Assembly (NCBI RefSeq): GCF_002008365.1
Contig: NZ_MRDL01000036.1
Location: 361,676-425,675 of the forward strand
Length of the DNA stretch: 64,000 nt
From: Rhizobium leguminosarum bv. viciae USDA 2370
GTDB taxonomy: Bacteria > Pseudomonadota > Alphaproteobacteria > Rhizobiales > Rhizobiaceae
Direction: 5' to 3'
Positions within the stretch are counted from its first letter, which is position 1. Each line of letters starts with the position of its first letter. Below the pieces are notes generated by a model. The model was not told the origin of the DNA and ran no database searches. It worked only from the letters and a program-made list of their open reading frames with translations. Both the position numbers and the translations under genes were made by a program. Positions 1-8,099 of this stretch are shown here, piece by piece.

Positions 1-496
1 CGATGACCTTCGGGTGGTGGCGGTAGGGCAGGAGGCGCTCGATCGGGAGGTCGGCGCCGGAGGTTTCGAGATGCGTCGCCGGAACACAGGAGGAGAGCTG
101 GACGCGGATGTCCATGATCGTCTCCAGCGCCGATTCCAGAAAGAATTCGATGCCGGCGGTTCCGAGCACATTGGCGATTTCGTGCGGATCGCAGATCGCG
201 GTCGTCACGCCGTAGGGCAGAACGCAGCGATCGAATTCATGCGGTGTGACGAGCGAAGATTCGATATGCAGATGCGTGTCGATGAAGCCGGGAACGACGA
301 TCCTGCCCGATATATCGATTTCGGTCTCGCCATCATAATCGCCTGAGGTGCCGACGATGCGATCGGCGCCGATCGCAATGTCCGACAGGACGAGTTCGCC
401 GGTAACGAGATCGAAGAAACGGCCGCCCTTCAGCACGATATCGGCCGGCACGCGGCCGACGCCCTGGTCAATGAGACGTTCGAGCTTGGTGGTCAT
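1..496 (-). CDS. ade: adenine deaminase, N-terminal part (cut by window edge)
   Basis: The gene runs leftwards off the window, so only about the first 165 residues are visible; the family is usually near 570-600. Adenine deaminase converts adenine to hypoxanthine and ammonia in purine salvage. The visible part has the N-terminal composite domain, then VVPGFIDTHLHIESS with the metal-binding HLH near residues 75-77, and DPHEIANV near 103-110; both are characteristic of this amidohydrolase branch rather than of dihydroorotases or ureases. The ATG at 494-496 gives MTTKLERLIDQG. The next gene, in the same direction, ends 120 bp upstream behind its own terminator, so ade is probably transcribed separately. 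The rest of the gene cannot be checked here. Confidence 0.88.
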   Translation of the reverse strand, partial: MTTKLERLIDQGVGRVPADIVLKGGRFFDLVTGELVLSDIAIGADRIVGTSGDYDGETEIDISGRIVVPGFIDTHLHIESSLVTPHEFDRCVLPYGVTTAICDPHEIANVLGTAGIEFFLESALETIMDIRVQLSSCVPATHLETSGADLPIERLLPYRHHPKVI

Positions 497-570
497 GGCA
501 TTGCTCACATTACAACCGATTCCGAAACTTATAACCGATCTGCCGCCACAAGCGAGTGCCGCAAAACGAA

Positions 571-595
571 ACCGGGCGCCATAGGGGCGCCCGGT
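571..595 (-). terminator. intrinsic terminator of the binding-protein gene
   Basis: A 10 bp perfect stem (ACCGGGCGCC with GGCGCCCGGT, 5 nt loop) lies just after the stop at 616-618. Read on the minus strand it is followed by a T-rich stretch (TTTCGTTTTG), the usual form of a Rho-independent terminator. Confidence 0.75.
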
Positions 596-615
596 GGTCG
601 ACGGTCCGCGATGGT

Positions 616-1719
616 TTACTCGGCGGCGACGATCTTGCCGGCTTCCCATTTGTAGAGCGAGAAGCTCTGCGAGGTCAGGTCGCCGGTCTCGCCGTAGGTG
701 ACCTTGCCGATGGCGGTCGGGATTTCTTCGCCGCCCTTCAGCGCGGTCGCAACGGCTTCCGCATCCTCGGCACTGCCGGCCTTCTCGATGCCGGCTTTCA
801 GCACTTCGACGGCGGCATAGGCGTTGAGCGTGAAGGCCTCGGCCGGGATGTTCTTCGCGGCGAGCGCGTCGGCTGCGGCTTTGGAATCCGGGCTCTTCGT
901 GGCGTCCGAAGCGTTGGTGAAGATGGTGCCTGCTACCGCATCGGTGCCGATTGCCCAGAATTCGGTGTTGGAGAGGCCGTCGCCGCCGATGATCGTCGCG
1001 TTGGCGGCGAGGTCATGCAGCTGACGGGCGAGCAGGCCGCCTTCCGGGTGGTAGCCGCCGAAATAGACCACGTCGACCTTTTCCGACTTGATGCGGGTGG
1101 TGAGCGCGCTGAAATCCTTGTCGCCAGGCGTGATCGCGTCATTGACGACTTCGGTGATGCCGCCGGCGTTCAGCGTCGCCTTGAAGGCGTCGGCTAGGCC
1201 CTTGCCATAGGCGCCCTTGTCGTTGACGATGGCGACGCGCTTGTCCTTGAAATTCTTCAGCACATATTTGGCGGCGACTTCGGCCTGCTGGTCGTCGCGG
1301 CCGCAGGTGCGCAGCACGTTGGTGAGACCGCGCTTGGTCAGGTCAGGGGCGGTCGCGGTCGGGGTGACCATCAGCACGCCGTTTTCAGCAAGCACGTCCG
1401 AAACGGGAATGGCGACGCCCGATGTCACCGGGCCGACGACGAAACGGATGCCGTCGCCGACGACCTTGTTGGCGGCGGAAACGCCCTGCTTCGGCTCGCC
1501 GGCATCGTCGGCCAGTTCGAGGACGACCTTCTCGCCGAGAATCCCGCCCTTCTTGTTGATCTCGTCGACGGCTGTCTGAGCGCCGTTCTTCACCTGGTCG
1601 CCATAGGCAGCGACGGGGCCGGTCAGCGGCGCGATCAGGCCGATGGTAATATCGGCGTGGGCAAGCGGCGCAAAGGCGAGTGACGCGACGAGGGTCGCCG
1701 TCAAAGTCTTGAGGGTCAT
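616..1719 (-). CDS. branched-chain amino acid ABC transporter substrate-binding protein (LivJ/BraC type)
   Basis: This 367-residue periplasmic binding protein starts with a clear signal peptide (residues 1-22, ending LAHA before DITIGL). It continues as a type-I periplasmic binding fold with the family start ITIGLIAPLTGPVAAYGDQVKNG. It would capture branched-chain or related amino acids for a Bra/Liv ABC importer. No permease or ATPase gene lies next to it, so it must work with a transporter encoded elsewhere; rhizobia are known to have such unlinked BraC-type proteins that share the Bra permease. A terminator follows the stop. The ATG at 1717-1719 is preceded by GGAGACAGACA, a reasonable ribosome site. 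Exact ligand unknown. Confidence 0.85.
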   Translation of the reverse strand: MTLKTLTATLVASLAFAPLAHADITIGLIAPLTGPVAAYGDQVKNGAQTAVDEINKKGGILGEKVVLELADDAGEPKQGVSAANKVVGDGIRFVVGPVTSGVAIPVSDVLAENGVLMVTPTATAPDLTKRGLTNVLRTCGRDDQQAEVAAKYVLKNFKDKRVAIVNDKGAYGKGLADAFKATLNAGGITEVVNDAITPGDKDFSALTTRIKSEKVDVVYFGGYHPEGGLLARQLHDLAANATIIGGDGLSNTEFWAIGTDAVAGTIFTNASDATKSPDSKAAADALAAKNIPAEAFTLNAYAAVEVLKAGIEKAGSAEDAEAVATALKGGEEIPTAIGKVTYGETGDLTSQSFSLYKWEAGKIVAAE

Positions 1720-2197
1720 TGTCTGTCTCCTTGGATGGGGTCATTCGACCCGCGATGAAGCGTCGCGCCGGCTTTTCCGGATCGTTCAACGGCCCTAAGG
1801 CCGTGCCAAGGACGATCGATATCGGCGCGATCAATGCGCCCTCCGGCCATATTTGGCTCGAATGGGTGCAACGGCAAGATTTCTAGGAATTTTGGTGAGA
1901 TTTCGCAAGTTGATAGCAAAATGAAACGAGAATTGAGCCGATCCCGTGCGAAATCGTCGATTTTGATGCCGTCTGCCGATTTCTAGAGGGTGCCGGTACC
2001 CCGCGTCAGCGATGCGCCGATGAAACCTGGCGAATTTCGCGGAGGCTCTCTTCGTCTTTCTGAATATTCGAATTCTGTTTCGAGATTAACATTTGATTCT
2101 ACCAATTAGAGTAGAACCATTGTTCGCGCATATATTGCTGCGATGCAAAAGAACGGTCGACAATAAACAGAGAGTTATTTCAGGAATAGAGAGCTGG
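1720..2197. other. intergenic region between divergent genes
   Basis: These 478 bases separate the binding-protein gene (minus) from the HD-GYP gene (plus) and should hold both promoters. I see no convincing gene. At 2097-2116 there is a short inverted repeat (TTCTAC, 8 nt, GTAGAA) about 80 bases before the HD-GYP start that could be a regulator site; it is only 6 bp per arm, so this is weak. Confidence 0.4.
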
Positions 2198-3112
2198 ATG
2201 CTCAAGCGGGTCGAAGCCAGGCAGGTGCGCACCGGAATGTTTGTAGAGGCCATCGAGGGTGCATGGCACGATCCCTTTCTGTCCAAGCGAAGATTTCTTC
2301 TGCGCCGTGAAATCGATGCCCAGAAGCTTCGCAAGAACGGCATGACAGGCGTGATCATCAACACCAGCAGAGGCCTGGATATTGACGGCCTGCCAGGTGG
2401 CAATATCGAGATCGACACCAAGGCGGCACGCGAGACCATCCAGAAATCCATGCAAGTGCTGGAAAGCGTTTTCGGTCGACTCCAGCATGGCGATGGGATC
2501 AGCGTCGATCAGGTGGCGCCGGTGATTTCCTCAGTCTCCAAGTCTATCGATCAGAGTCCCACGGTCTTTCTGAGCGTTACGCGTCTGAAATCCAAGGACG
2601 AGGCGACGTTCCTGCATTCGATTTCGGTGAGCGCGCTGATGATCCTTTTCAGCCGTCATCTCGGACTTGACGAGACAACTGTTCAGATGCTCGGCACAGC
2701 AGGATTGCTGCACGACGTCGGCAAGCTCGAAATTCCGCTCGAGATACTCAACAAGGAGGGCCCCCTGGACGAGGACGAGATCAAGATGATCCGCGACCAT
2801 CCGGAAAAGGGACACGCAATCCTGTCGCGCCAGGAAGGCATGTCGGAGATCGTTCTCGACGTCTGCCTCAACCATCATGAGCGTATCGACGGCAAGGGCT
2901 ATCCCCGCAAACTTTCCGAGGCGCAGGTCAGCCTCCATGCGCGTATTGCTGCGATTTGCGACGTCTACGACGCCATCACCTCGGTGCGGCCGTACAGGGC
3001 GCCATGGAGCGCGAGCCAAGCATTGAAATGGATGCTTGGTAACGAAGGGCACTTCGATCGCCGGCTCTTGAAGAAATTCGCCCTCTGCCTTTCCGTCGCC
3101 GCCGTGACCTGA
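2198..3112 (+). CDS. DUF3391/HD-GYP domain protein (probable c-di-GMP phosphodiesterase)
   Basis: This 304-residue cytoplasmic protein starts with the DUF3391 signature (MLKRVEARQVRTGMFVEAIEG) and then carries an HD-GYP domain. Visible motifs are HDVGKLEIP (the HD pair), the RDHPEKGHAIL segment, and NHHERIDGKGYP (HHE plus the GYP-type loop). HD-GYP enzymes hydrolyse cyclic di-GMP. The start at 2198 was chosen because the conserved DUF3391 opening begins there; the frame is open about 35 codons further upstream. The C-terminus is odd: after GHFDRRLLKKFALCLSV the protein stops within seven residues, where relatives usually continue with a YPVG-type segment and more. A palindromic repeat element begins 37 bp after the stop. 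Activity of the shortened form is uncertain. Confidence 0.85.
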   Translation: MLKRVEARQVRTGMFVEAIEGAWHDPFLSKRRFLLRREIDAQKLRKNGMTGVIINTSRGLDIDGLPGGNIEIDTKAARETIQKSMQVLESVFGRLQHGDGISVDQVAPVISSVSKSIDQSPTVFLSVTRLKSKDEATFLHSISVSALMILFSRHLGLDETTVQMLGTAGLLHDVGKLEIPLEILNKEGPLDEDEIKMIRDHPEKGHAILSRQEGMSEIVLDVCLNHHERIDGKGYPRKLSEAQVSLHARIAAICDVYDAITSVRPYRAPWSASQALKWMLGNEGHFDRRLLKKFALCLSVAAVT

Positions 3113-3149
3113 GGTCTATCCAGCTTCGCAACAAACCGGCCTGTGTGGA

Positions 3150-3191
3150 GTCATAGCGCCGCGCGTCCTTTCAGACGCGCGGCGCTATGAC
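3150..3191. repeat. rhizobial short palindromic element / hairpin
   Basis: An 18 bp perfect stem (GTCATAGCGCCGCGCGTC and its complement) surrounds a 6 nt loop, CTTTCA. The core GCGCGTC-loop-GACGCGC recurs at 36934-36975, so this belongs to a repeated element family. It lies between two convergent genes and could also end transcription of both. Confidence 0.75.
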
Positions 3192-3236
3192 ACTTTGACG
3201 TGCTGCATGCCCTTTTGCCGGAAATTTCAGAGCTTC

Positions 3237-4562
3237 TCAGATGTTGTTCTGCAGGATGGTCCGCAGCTTGCCAAAGAGCTCGTCGATATGGTGCTTCTCG
3301 ATGATCAGCGGCGGCGAGAGTGCAATGATATCGCCGGTGGTACGGATCAGCAGGCCGCTTTCATAGGCTTTCAGGAAAGCGGTGAAGGCACGCTTGGTCG
3401 GCTCGCCGGCGATCGGGTCGAGTTCGATCGCGCCGATCAGGCCGGTGTTCCTGATGTCGATGACATTGGGGCAGTCCTTCAGTGAATGCAGCGCGTCGGC
3501 CCAGTAGTCGGAAAGCTCGGCGGCGCGTGTCAGCAGCCCCTCTTCCTTATAGGTGTCGAGCGTGGCGAGTGCGGCGGCGGAAGCGATCGGGTTGCCGGAG
3601 TAGGTGTAGCCGTGGAAGAACTCGATCATGTGCTCCGGGCCGTTCATGAAAGCATCATGGATCTCGGAGGTGACGAAGACGGCGCCCATCGGGATGACAC
3701 CATTGGTCAGTCCCTTGGCGGCGGTGATCATGTCGGGCTTGACGTCGTAATATTGGGCGGCGAAGGGGGCGCCGAGGCGGCCGAAGCCGGTGATGACCTC
3801 GTCGAAGATTAGAAGGATGCCGTGTTTGGTGCAGATCTCGCGCAGCTTCTGCAGGTAGCCCTTGGGCGGGATCAAGACGCCGGTGGAGCCTGCCACCGGC
3901 TCGACGATAACGGCGGCGACGGTAGAGGCGTCATGCAGGGTGACGATACGCTCCAGCTCGGTGGCGATGTCACCGCCATGCTCGGGCTCGCCGCGGGTGA
4001 AGTTGTTCTTGCCGGGCTGGTGGGTGTGCGGCATGTGATCGACGCCAGTCAGAAGCGTGCCGAACATCTTGCGGTTGGTGACGATGCCGCCGACGGAGAT
4101 GCCGCCGAAATTGACGCCGTGATAGCCGCGCTCGCGGCCGATCAGGCGGAACCGCGATCCATTGCCCTTCACCCGGTGATAGGCGAGCGCCACCTTGAGC
4201 GCGGTCTCGACGGATTCGGAACCGGAGTTGGTGTAGAGAACGTGGTTCAGGCCTTCCGGGGCAATGTCGACCAGGCGGTTTGCCAGTTCGAAGGCCTTGG
4301 GATGGCCGAGCTGGAAGGCCGGCGCGTAATCGAGCTCGCCGGCCTGCTCGCGGATCGCCTCGGTGATCTTCGGGCGGCAGTGGCCGGCATTGACGCACCA
4401 GAGACCAGCGGTGCCGTCCAGCACCTGACGGCCGTCATGGGTCGTATAGTACATGTCCTTGGCGCCAACGAACAAACGCGGCTCCTTCTTGAACTGGCGA
4501 TTTGCCGTAAACGGCATCCAGAAGGCGCGAAGATCGTTCGGTGCGTTGAGGCGATTGGACAT
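3237..4562 (-). CDS. omega-amino acid--pyruvate aminotransferase (class III, PLP)
   Basis: This is a full-length 441-residue class-III aminotransferase. It shows GSESVETALK (about 114-123), GRERGYHGVNFGG, the PLP-contacting IFDEVITGFGR with Asp254, and the Schiff-base lysine Lys283 in TAAKGLTNG. The WMPFTANRQFK opening and the SGNPIASAAALA segment match the omega-amino acid (beta-alanine):pyruvate transaminases, which move the amino group of omega-amino acids to pyruvate. Beta-alanine is a likely substrate, but related enzymes also accept taurine or gamma-aminobutyrate, so the substrate is inferred. The next gene upstream on the same strand is an ArsR-type regulator 356 bp away, separated by a strong inverted repeat, so the pair need not be co-transcribed. 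Confidence 0.86.
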   Translation of the reverse strand: MSNRLNAPNDLRAFWMPFTANRQFKKEPRLFVGAKDMYYTTHDGRQVLDGTAGLWCVNAGHCRPKITEAIREQAGELDYAPAFQLGHPKAFELANRLVDIAPEGLNHVLYTNSGSESVETALKVALAYHRVKGNGSRFRLIGRERGYHGVNFGGISVGGIVTNRKMFGTLLTGVDHMPHTHQPGKNNFTRGEPEHGGDIATELERIVTLHDASTVAAVIVEPVAGSTGVLIPPKGYLQKLREICTKHGILLIFDEVITGFGRLGAPFAAQYYDVKPDMITAAKGLTNGVIPMGAVFVTSEIHDAFMNGPEHMIEFFHGYTYSGNPIASAAALATLDTYKEEGLLTRAAELSDYWADALHSLKDCPNVIDIRNTGLIGAIELDPIAGEPTKRAFTAFLKAYESGLLIRTTGDIIALSPPLIIEKHHIDELFGKLRTILQNNI

Positions 4563-4918
4563 GCTGTTCTCCTGGCCGCTGACGGCCCTTTCCCGGGGGC
4601 TTTACGCCCATATTTTTACTGCCCGGTCAAATTATCAGGGCTTCCCAAGGCGTCAACGGGAAAAGTCCCGAGAACGGCTCCTAACGGGAAGTTCAACGTG
4701 TCTCGGTCGATCACGGGGCGAGCGCTTCAGCTCGATCAGGCTGCAATTCTTTCCCCGCCGGCGAAAGGAGCAAAAGACCGGGCGCGCAAAGACACGACCG
4801 GCAAATCGCAAATTTGCCGGTCGTGCCATAAGGTTCACGTGCTGAAATATCCTTGCCAAGCCTCCGGGAACATTCCCTTGCAGCCTGGCATCGGCCGACA
4901 TTCATGTCAGCGCTATCA
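4563..4918. other. intergenic region with inverted repeat, no gene seen
   Basis: These 356 bases lie between two minus-strand genes. Apart from the 14 bp inverted repeat at 4793-4825 and the probable promoter of the aminotransferase near 4563-4700, I see nothing; open frames here have no ribosome site or recognisable protein. Confidence 0.45.
4793..4825. promoter_or_regulatory. 14 bp inverted repeat (terminator or operator)
   Basis: CACGACCGGCAAAT and its perfect complement flank a 5 nt loop (CGCAA). It lies about 95 bp after the stop of the ArsR-type gene and 230 bp before the aminotransferase start, both on the minus strand. There is no long T-run on either side, so it could be a terminator that lacks a U-tract, or a protein binding site. 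Confidence 0.5.
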
Positions 4919-5236
4919 TTAAGCGGCGGATCTGTTCCGGTTCTGCACGAGGTAGATGTCTTCGAGCGTTGCCAGGATCTTCATGACCGGCTCGGAGGTG
5001 CTCGAATAATAGATGGTCTGTGCGTCCCGGCGGGTCTTGACCAGCTTTTGAGCGCGCAATTTCGACAGGTGTTGAGAGAGAGCCGACTGGCTGAGCCCGA
5101 CCTGCGTCGCAAGCACACCGACGGCCACTTCGCCCTTCACCAGGCTACACAGGATCAGCAATCTCTTCGGGTTTGCCATGGCCGACAATAAAGCTGCCGC
5201 CACGTTCGTGTGATCGGCCAAATCAGAGGTTTCCAT
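4919..5236 (-). CDS. ArsR-family transcriptional regulator, NolR-like
   Basis: This 105-residue protein is a winged-helix repressor. Residues about 18-75 contain SAMANPKRLLIL, the helix-turn-helix VGLSQSALSQHLSKLRAQ and the wing RRDAQTIYYSS. These blocks are close to NolR, the rhizobial regulator of nodulation genes and quorum-related traits. It lacks the metal-binding ELCVCDL cysteine motif of true ArsR proteins, as NolR does. It is shorter at both ends than the NolR I know, so I read it as a NolR paralog rather than NolR itself. It stands alone, with a HugZ-like gene ending 115 bp upstream. NolR-type proteins often repress their own promoter; I could not identify the operator with confidence. 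Confidence 0.82.
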   Translation of the reverse strand: METSDLADHTNVAAALLSAMANPKRLLILCSLVKGEVAVGVLATQVGLSQSALSQHLSKLRAQKLVKTRRDAQTIYYSSTSEPVMKILATLEDIYLVQNRNRSAA

Positions 5237-5351
5237 ATGTTATCTTCCTAATGCGAAACGTACATCAAGTGTGTTGGCGCAGGCCGCCAGCCGGGATTTT
5301 GACTGACGTCAAAAACTAGCAACTGGGCTCGAAGATTGTATATACCTAAAT

Positions 5352-6101
5352 TTAAGGTATCGAGTATGCTATTTTAGATATGTTTGAACAAATGTGATCG
5401 GCATCCACAGCGAGGGTTTCGAACTCGTATCGCAGCAGAAAATCGCCGGAAATCATGTCGAAACCTGAGGAATCCACACCACAAATGCGCCAAGTACCCG
5501 ATTCCGGCGCCCTTAGCCTGGTAGCAAGGCTTTCCTCCACATCGGGGTGGCGTTCTACTAAATCTCGCACTGTCTCTGTTGCCCTGGCGGCAATCTCCTC
5601 ATTAGCGGCCGACTGGATTACGAGATCGTTCCCATCGAGTTGGTAGGCGCGGCCGAAACCGCCATTGAGGCTGGCCTGCTCAGGCTTGAGACGGAAGAAT
5701 AGGAAATCAGGAAAGTCGATATAAAGCTTCGCCTTGGGGTGGCGAGCGAGAAAACGCGCGCGGATCCGCGCGTAGAATGGATTGCTGTGCTCGATGGGTT
5801 CTGCCAGGCATTGGGTCGTCAGGCGGGGATAGGCAAGGGGATCCCCCTTGCCGGGCTCGCCGGTCAGGAGCGAGGCGCGCGGGTCTCTGGCGAGCGCCTT
5901 GGTATGAGCCGACAGCTGCGAAACAAGGATGACGGGGATGCCGTCGATATCGGTGGCGACGAGCACGCGGCTGGCGAAGGGGAAGCCGGTCTCGGGGGCG
6001 AGAACGGCAATCGCCGCGTGCCTGGCGGAGCGCAGAAGCACGCGGGCGAGCTTTCGGGCATCGTCGTCGGTTTCGCGTAAGGGCGAGGGCTGATCTTTCA
6101 T
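5352..6101 (-). CDS. pyridoxamine 5'-phosphate oxidase-like protein, HugZ/heme-utilisation type
   Basis: This protein of 249 residues has an N-terminal split-barrel FMN-binding-like domain (about 18-150: AAIAVLAPETGFPFASRV, SQLSAHTKALARDPRASLLTGEP) and a C-terminal DUF2470-type region ending in DFLLRYEF. That domain order is typical of HugZ-like proteins, which bind or degrade heme, although many members have no proven activity. I set the start at the ATG 6099-6101 (MKDQPSPLRETDDD); the frame is open further upstream but would run into choV. The gene begins only 31 bp after the choV stop on the same strand, so it is probably the last gene of the choXWV operon. Stop codon and an ATACCT/AGGTAT repeat coincide at 5342-5360. 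Confidence 0.75.
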   Translation of the reverse strand: MKDQPSPLRETDDDARKLARVLLRSARHAAIAVLAPETGFPFASRVLVATDIDGIPVILVSQLSAHTKALARDPRASLLTGEPGKGDPLAYPRLTTQCLAEPIEHSNPFYARIRARFLARHPKAKLYIDFPDFLFFRLKPEQASLNGGFGRAYQLDGNDLVIQSAANEEIAARATETVRDLVERHPDVEESLATRLRAPESGTWRICGVDSSGFDMISGDFLLRYEFETLAVDADHICSNISKIAYSIP

Positions 6102-6132
6102 ATCCACTTTGTGACAAAGCGGATGGAAAACA

Positions 6133-7185
6133 TCAAGCTTCCTGCTTGCGGCGATGGCGGGTGAGGCCGGCAACGATATCCTGAGCCGAGATGGTGCCGA
6201 CGATCGCGCCGTTCTCGACGATGCCGATACTGCCTGGCTGGCGGGCAAGGGCATCGAGGATATCGATGAGCGGGGTCGCGGCGCGGGCCGTGGCGCTGAC
6301 GCTCATGCCGGCGGCAGTCTGGCCAAGGCCCGGCTGCATGACGTCGGCCGCCGTCAGCATGTTGATCGGATTGAGGTTCTGCACGAAATCGGCGACATAC
6401 TGGTCTGCGGGGTTCTTGACGATGTCGTGTGGCGTTCCGCACTGGATGATGCGGCCGCTCTCCATGATGGCGATGCGATTGCCGATGCGGAAGGCCTCGT
6501 CGAGATCGTGGCTGACGAAAAGAATGGTCTTCTTCAGCCGCCGCTGGAACTCCAGGAGCTCGTCCTGCAGGCGGGTGCGGATCAATGGGTCGAGCGCCGA
6601 GAAAGGCTCGTCCATGAGCAGGATCGGGGCGCCGGTGGCAAAGGCGCGGGCCAGGCCGACACGCTGCTGCATGCCGCCGGAAAGCTCGTTGACCTTGCGG
6701 CCCGCCCATTTCGTCAAGTTGACCAGTTCAAGCTGCTCGCCGACGCGGAGCTTGCGTTCGGCTTCCGGCATGCCGGCGAGCTCGAGGCCGAAGCCGACAT
6801 TCTCGGCGACCGTGCGCCATGGCAGGAGAGCGAACTGCTGGAACACCATGGAGACGGTGTGCGTGCGCAGATCCCGCAGCGCCTTGGCATTGCATCTGTA
6901 AGGGTTGACGGGGCCGGTGGTCGTGGAGACGGCGACATCACCACGCACCACGGGAGCGAGCCCGTTGACGGCGCGCAGCAGCGTCGACTTGCCGGAGCCG
7001 GAAAGGCCCATCAGCACCAGGATCTCGCCTTCCTCGATCGTCAGCGAGGCATCGGCGACGCCGAGCACCAAGCCGGTGGCGGCGCCGATTTCGTCGCGCG
7101 ATTTGCCCTGATCGACCATGGCAAGCGCGGTTTCCGGCCGATCGCCGAAGATGATGCTGACATTGTTAAAGCTTACCGCGGTCAT
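6133..7185 (-). CDS. choV: choline ABC transporter, ATP-binding protein ChoV
   Basis: This 350-residue ATPase energises a binding-protein-dependent choline/quaternary amine importer at the inner membrane. It has Walker A GLSGSGKST (60-68), Q-loop VFQQFALLPWRT, signature LSGGMQQR, Walker B ILLMDEPFSALD and the switch histidine in FVSHDLDEA. After about residue 270 it has a short CBS-like tail (SIGIVENGAIVGTISAQDIV), as in ProV/ChoV proteins. The N-terminus has the 30-residue insertion (AMVDQGKSRDEIGAATG) that marks this family. It overlaps choW by 4 bp at 7182-7185, so translation is probably coupled. The order choX-choW-choV matches the known high-affinity choline system of Sinorhizobium and Rhizobium. 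Confidence 0.93.
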   Translation of the reverse strand: MTAVSFNNVSIIFGDRPETALAMVDQGKSRDEIGAATGLVLGVADASLTIEEGEILVLMGLSGSGKSTLLRAVNGLAPVVRGDVAVSTTTGPVNPYRCNAKALRDLRTHTVSMVFQQFALLPWRTVAENVGFGLELAGMPEAERKLRVGEQLELVNLTKWAGRKVNELSGGMQQRVGLARAFATGAPILLMDEPFSALDPLIRTRLQDELLEFQRRLKKTILFVSHDLDEAFRIGNRIAIMESGRIIQCGTPHDIVKNPADQYVADFVQNLNPINMLTAADVMQPGLGQTAAGMSVSATARAATPLIDILDALARQPGSIGIVENGAIVGTISAQDIVAGLTRHRRKQEA

Positions 7186-8039
7186 GCACCGCCTCCTTCA
7201 CCCGCCGTGCGGAACATCCGGTCGAGAATGATTGCCAGGATGACGATGCAGAAGCCCGCCTCGAAGCCCTTGGCGATATTGACGGTGTTCAGCGCACGGA
7301 CGACGGGCACGCCAAGCCCGGGAGCGCCGACAAGGGCGGCGATGACAACCATCGACAGCGACAGCATGATGGTCTGGGTGAGACCCGCCATGATCTGCGG
7401 CGTGGCGTAGGGAAGCTCGATCTTGCGCAACACCTGTATCGGCGTCGCGCCGAAAGCGACGGCGGCTTCGACGAGGGACGGCGGCGTCGAGATGATGCCA
7501 AGGCGCGTCAGCCGGATCGGGGCGGGGATTGCGAAGATGACGGTGGCGATCAGGCCCGGCACCATGCCGAGGCCAAACAGGATGAGCGCCGGGATCAGGT
7601 AGACGAATGTCGGTATGGTCTGCATGAGATCGAGTACCGGGCGCATGGCAGCATAGATCCAAGGGCGGCGGGCGGCAGCAATCCCTAGCGGAATGCCGAT
7701 CACCATACAGACGAAGGTGGCGGCCAGCACGAGGGCGAGCGTCTCCGTCGTTTCCTTCCAATAGTCCTGGTTCACGATCAGCAGCAGCCCGAGACAGGTG
7801 AAGACGGCGACCGCGATCGAGCGGCGCAGCCAAAAGGCGATGGCGGTGATGGCCGCGATGACGATCAGCGGATGAGGCTTCTGCAGCACGAAGAGCAGGC
7901 CGTCTATGGCGCTCGAGAGCAGGAAGGCGATCTGGTTGAAGAACCATTCGCCGTTCGAGGTCAGCCAGTCCACAAAGGATTTGGCCCAGGGGCCAACGGG
8001 AATCTTAAATTCGGTGATCCAATTCAAGGGCGCGCCCAT
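7182..8039 (-). CDS. choW: choline ABC transporter, permease ChoW
   Basis: This membrane protein of about 285 residues has several hydrophobic segments and the ABC permease EAA-type loop (EAAVAFGATPIQVLRKIELP, about 195-214). It forms the channel of the choline importer with ChoV and ChoX. The start is uncertain: ATG at 8037-8039 gives MGAPLNWITEFKIP; an in-frame TTG five codons further in would give a start closer to related proteins, and a TTG lies at 8054. None has a clear ribosome site. The gene begins about 60 bp after the choX stop, beyond a strong hairpin that probably reduces expression of choWV relative to choX. Confidence 0.9.
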   Translation of the reverse strand: MGAPLNWITEFKIPVGPWAKSFVDWLTSNGEWFFNQIAFLLSSAIDGLLFVLQKPHPLIVIAAITAIAFWLRRSIAVAVFTCLGLLLIVNQDYWKETTETLALVLAATFVCMVIGIPLGIAAARRPWIYAAMRPVLDLMQTIPTFVYLIPALILFGLGMVPGLIATVIFAIPAPIRLTRLGIISTPPSLVEAAVAFGATPIQVLRKIELPYATPQIMAGLTQTIMLSLSMVVIAALVGAPGLGVPVVRALNTVNIAKGFEAGFCIVILAIILDRMFRTAGEGGGA

Positions 8040-8068
8040 CCAGAAAAACAACAATCGGACAAAAATGA

Positions 8069-8092
8069 AACGGGGCGGCGAGCCGCCCCGTT
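8069..8092 (-). terminator. hairpin between choX and choW (partial terminator / mRNA stabiliser)
   Basis: An AACGGGGCGGC arm pairs with its perfect complement across a 2 nt centre, right after the choX stop. On the minus strand it is followed by TTCATTTTTG. In binding-protein-dependent transport operons such hairpins commonly keep the binding protein more abundant than the membrane parts. Confidence 0.65.
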
Positions 8093-8099
8093 CGTATCA

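Noticed and set aside
4919..5236. Calling this gene nolR
   Set aside because: The DNA-binding part is close to NolR, but the N- and C-termini are shorter and different; a paralog is more likely.
5342..5360. NolR-type operator near the end of the HugZ-like gene
   Set aside because: ATACCT...AGGTAT overlaps the stop codon and does not fit the NolR consensus; it is more likely a weak transcription end.
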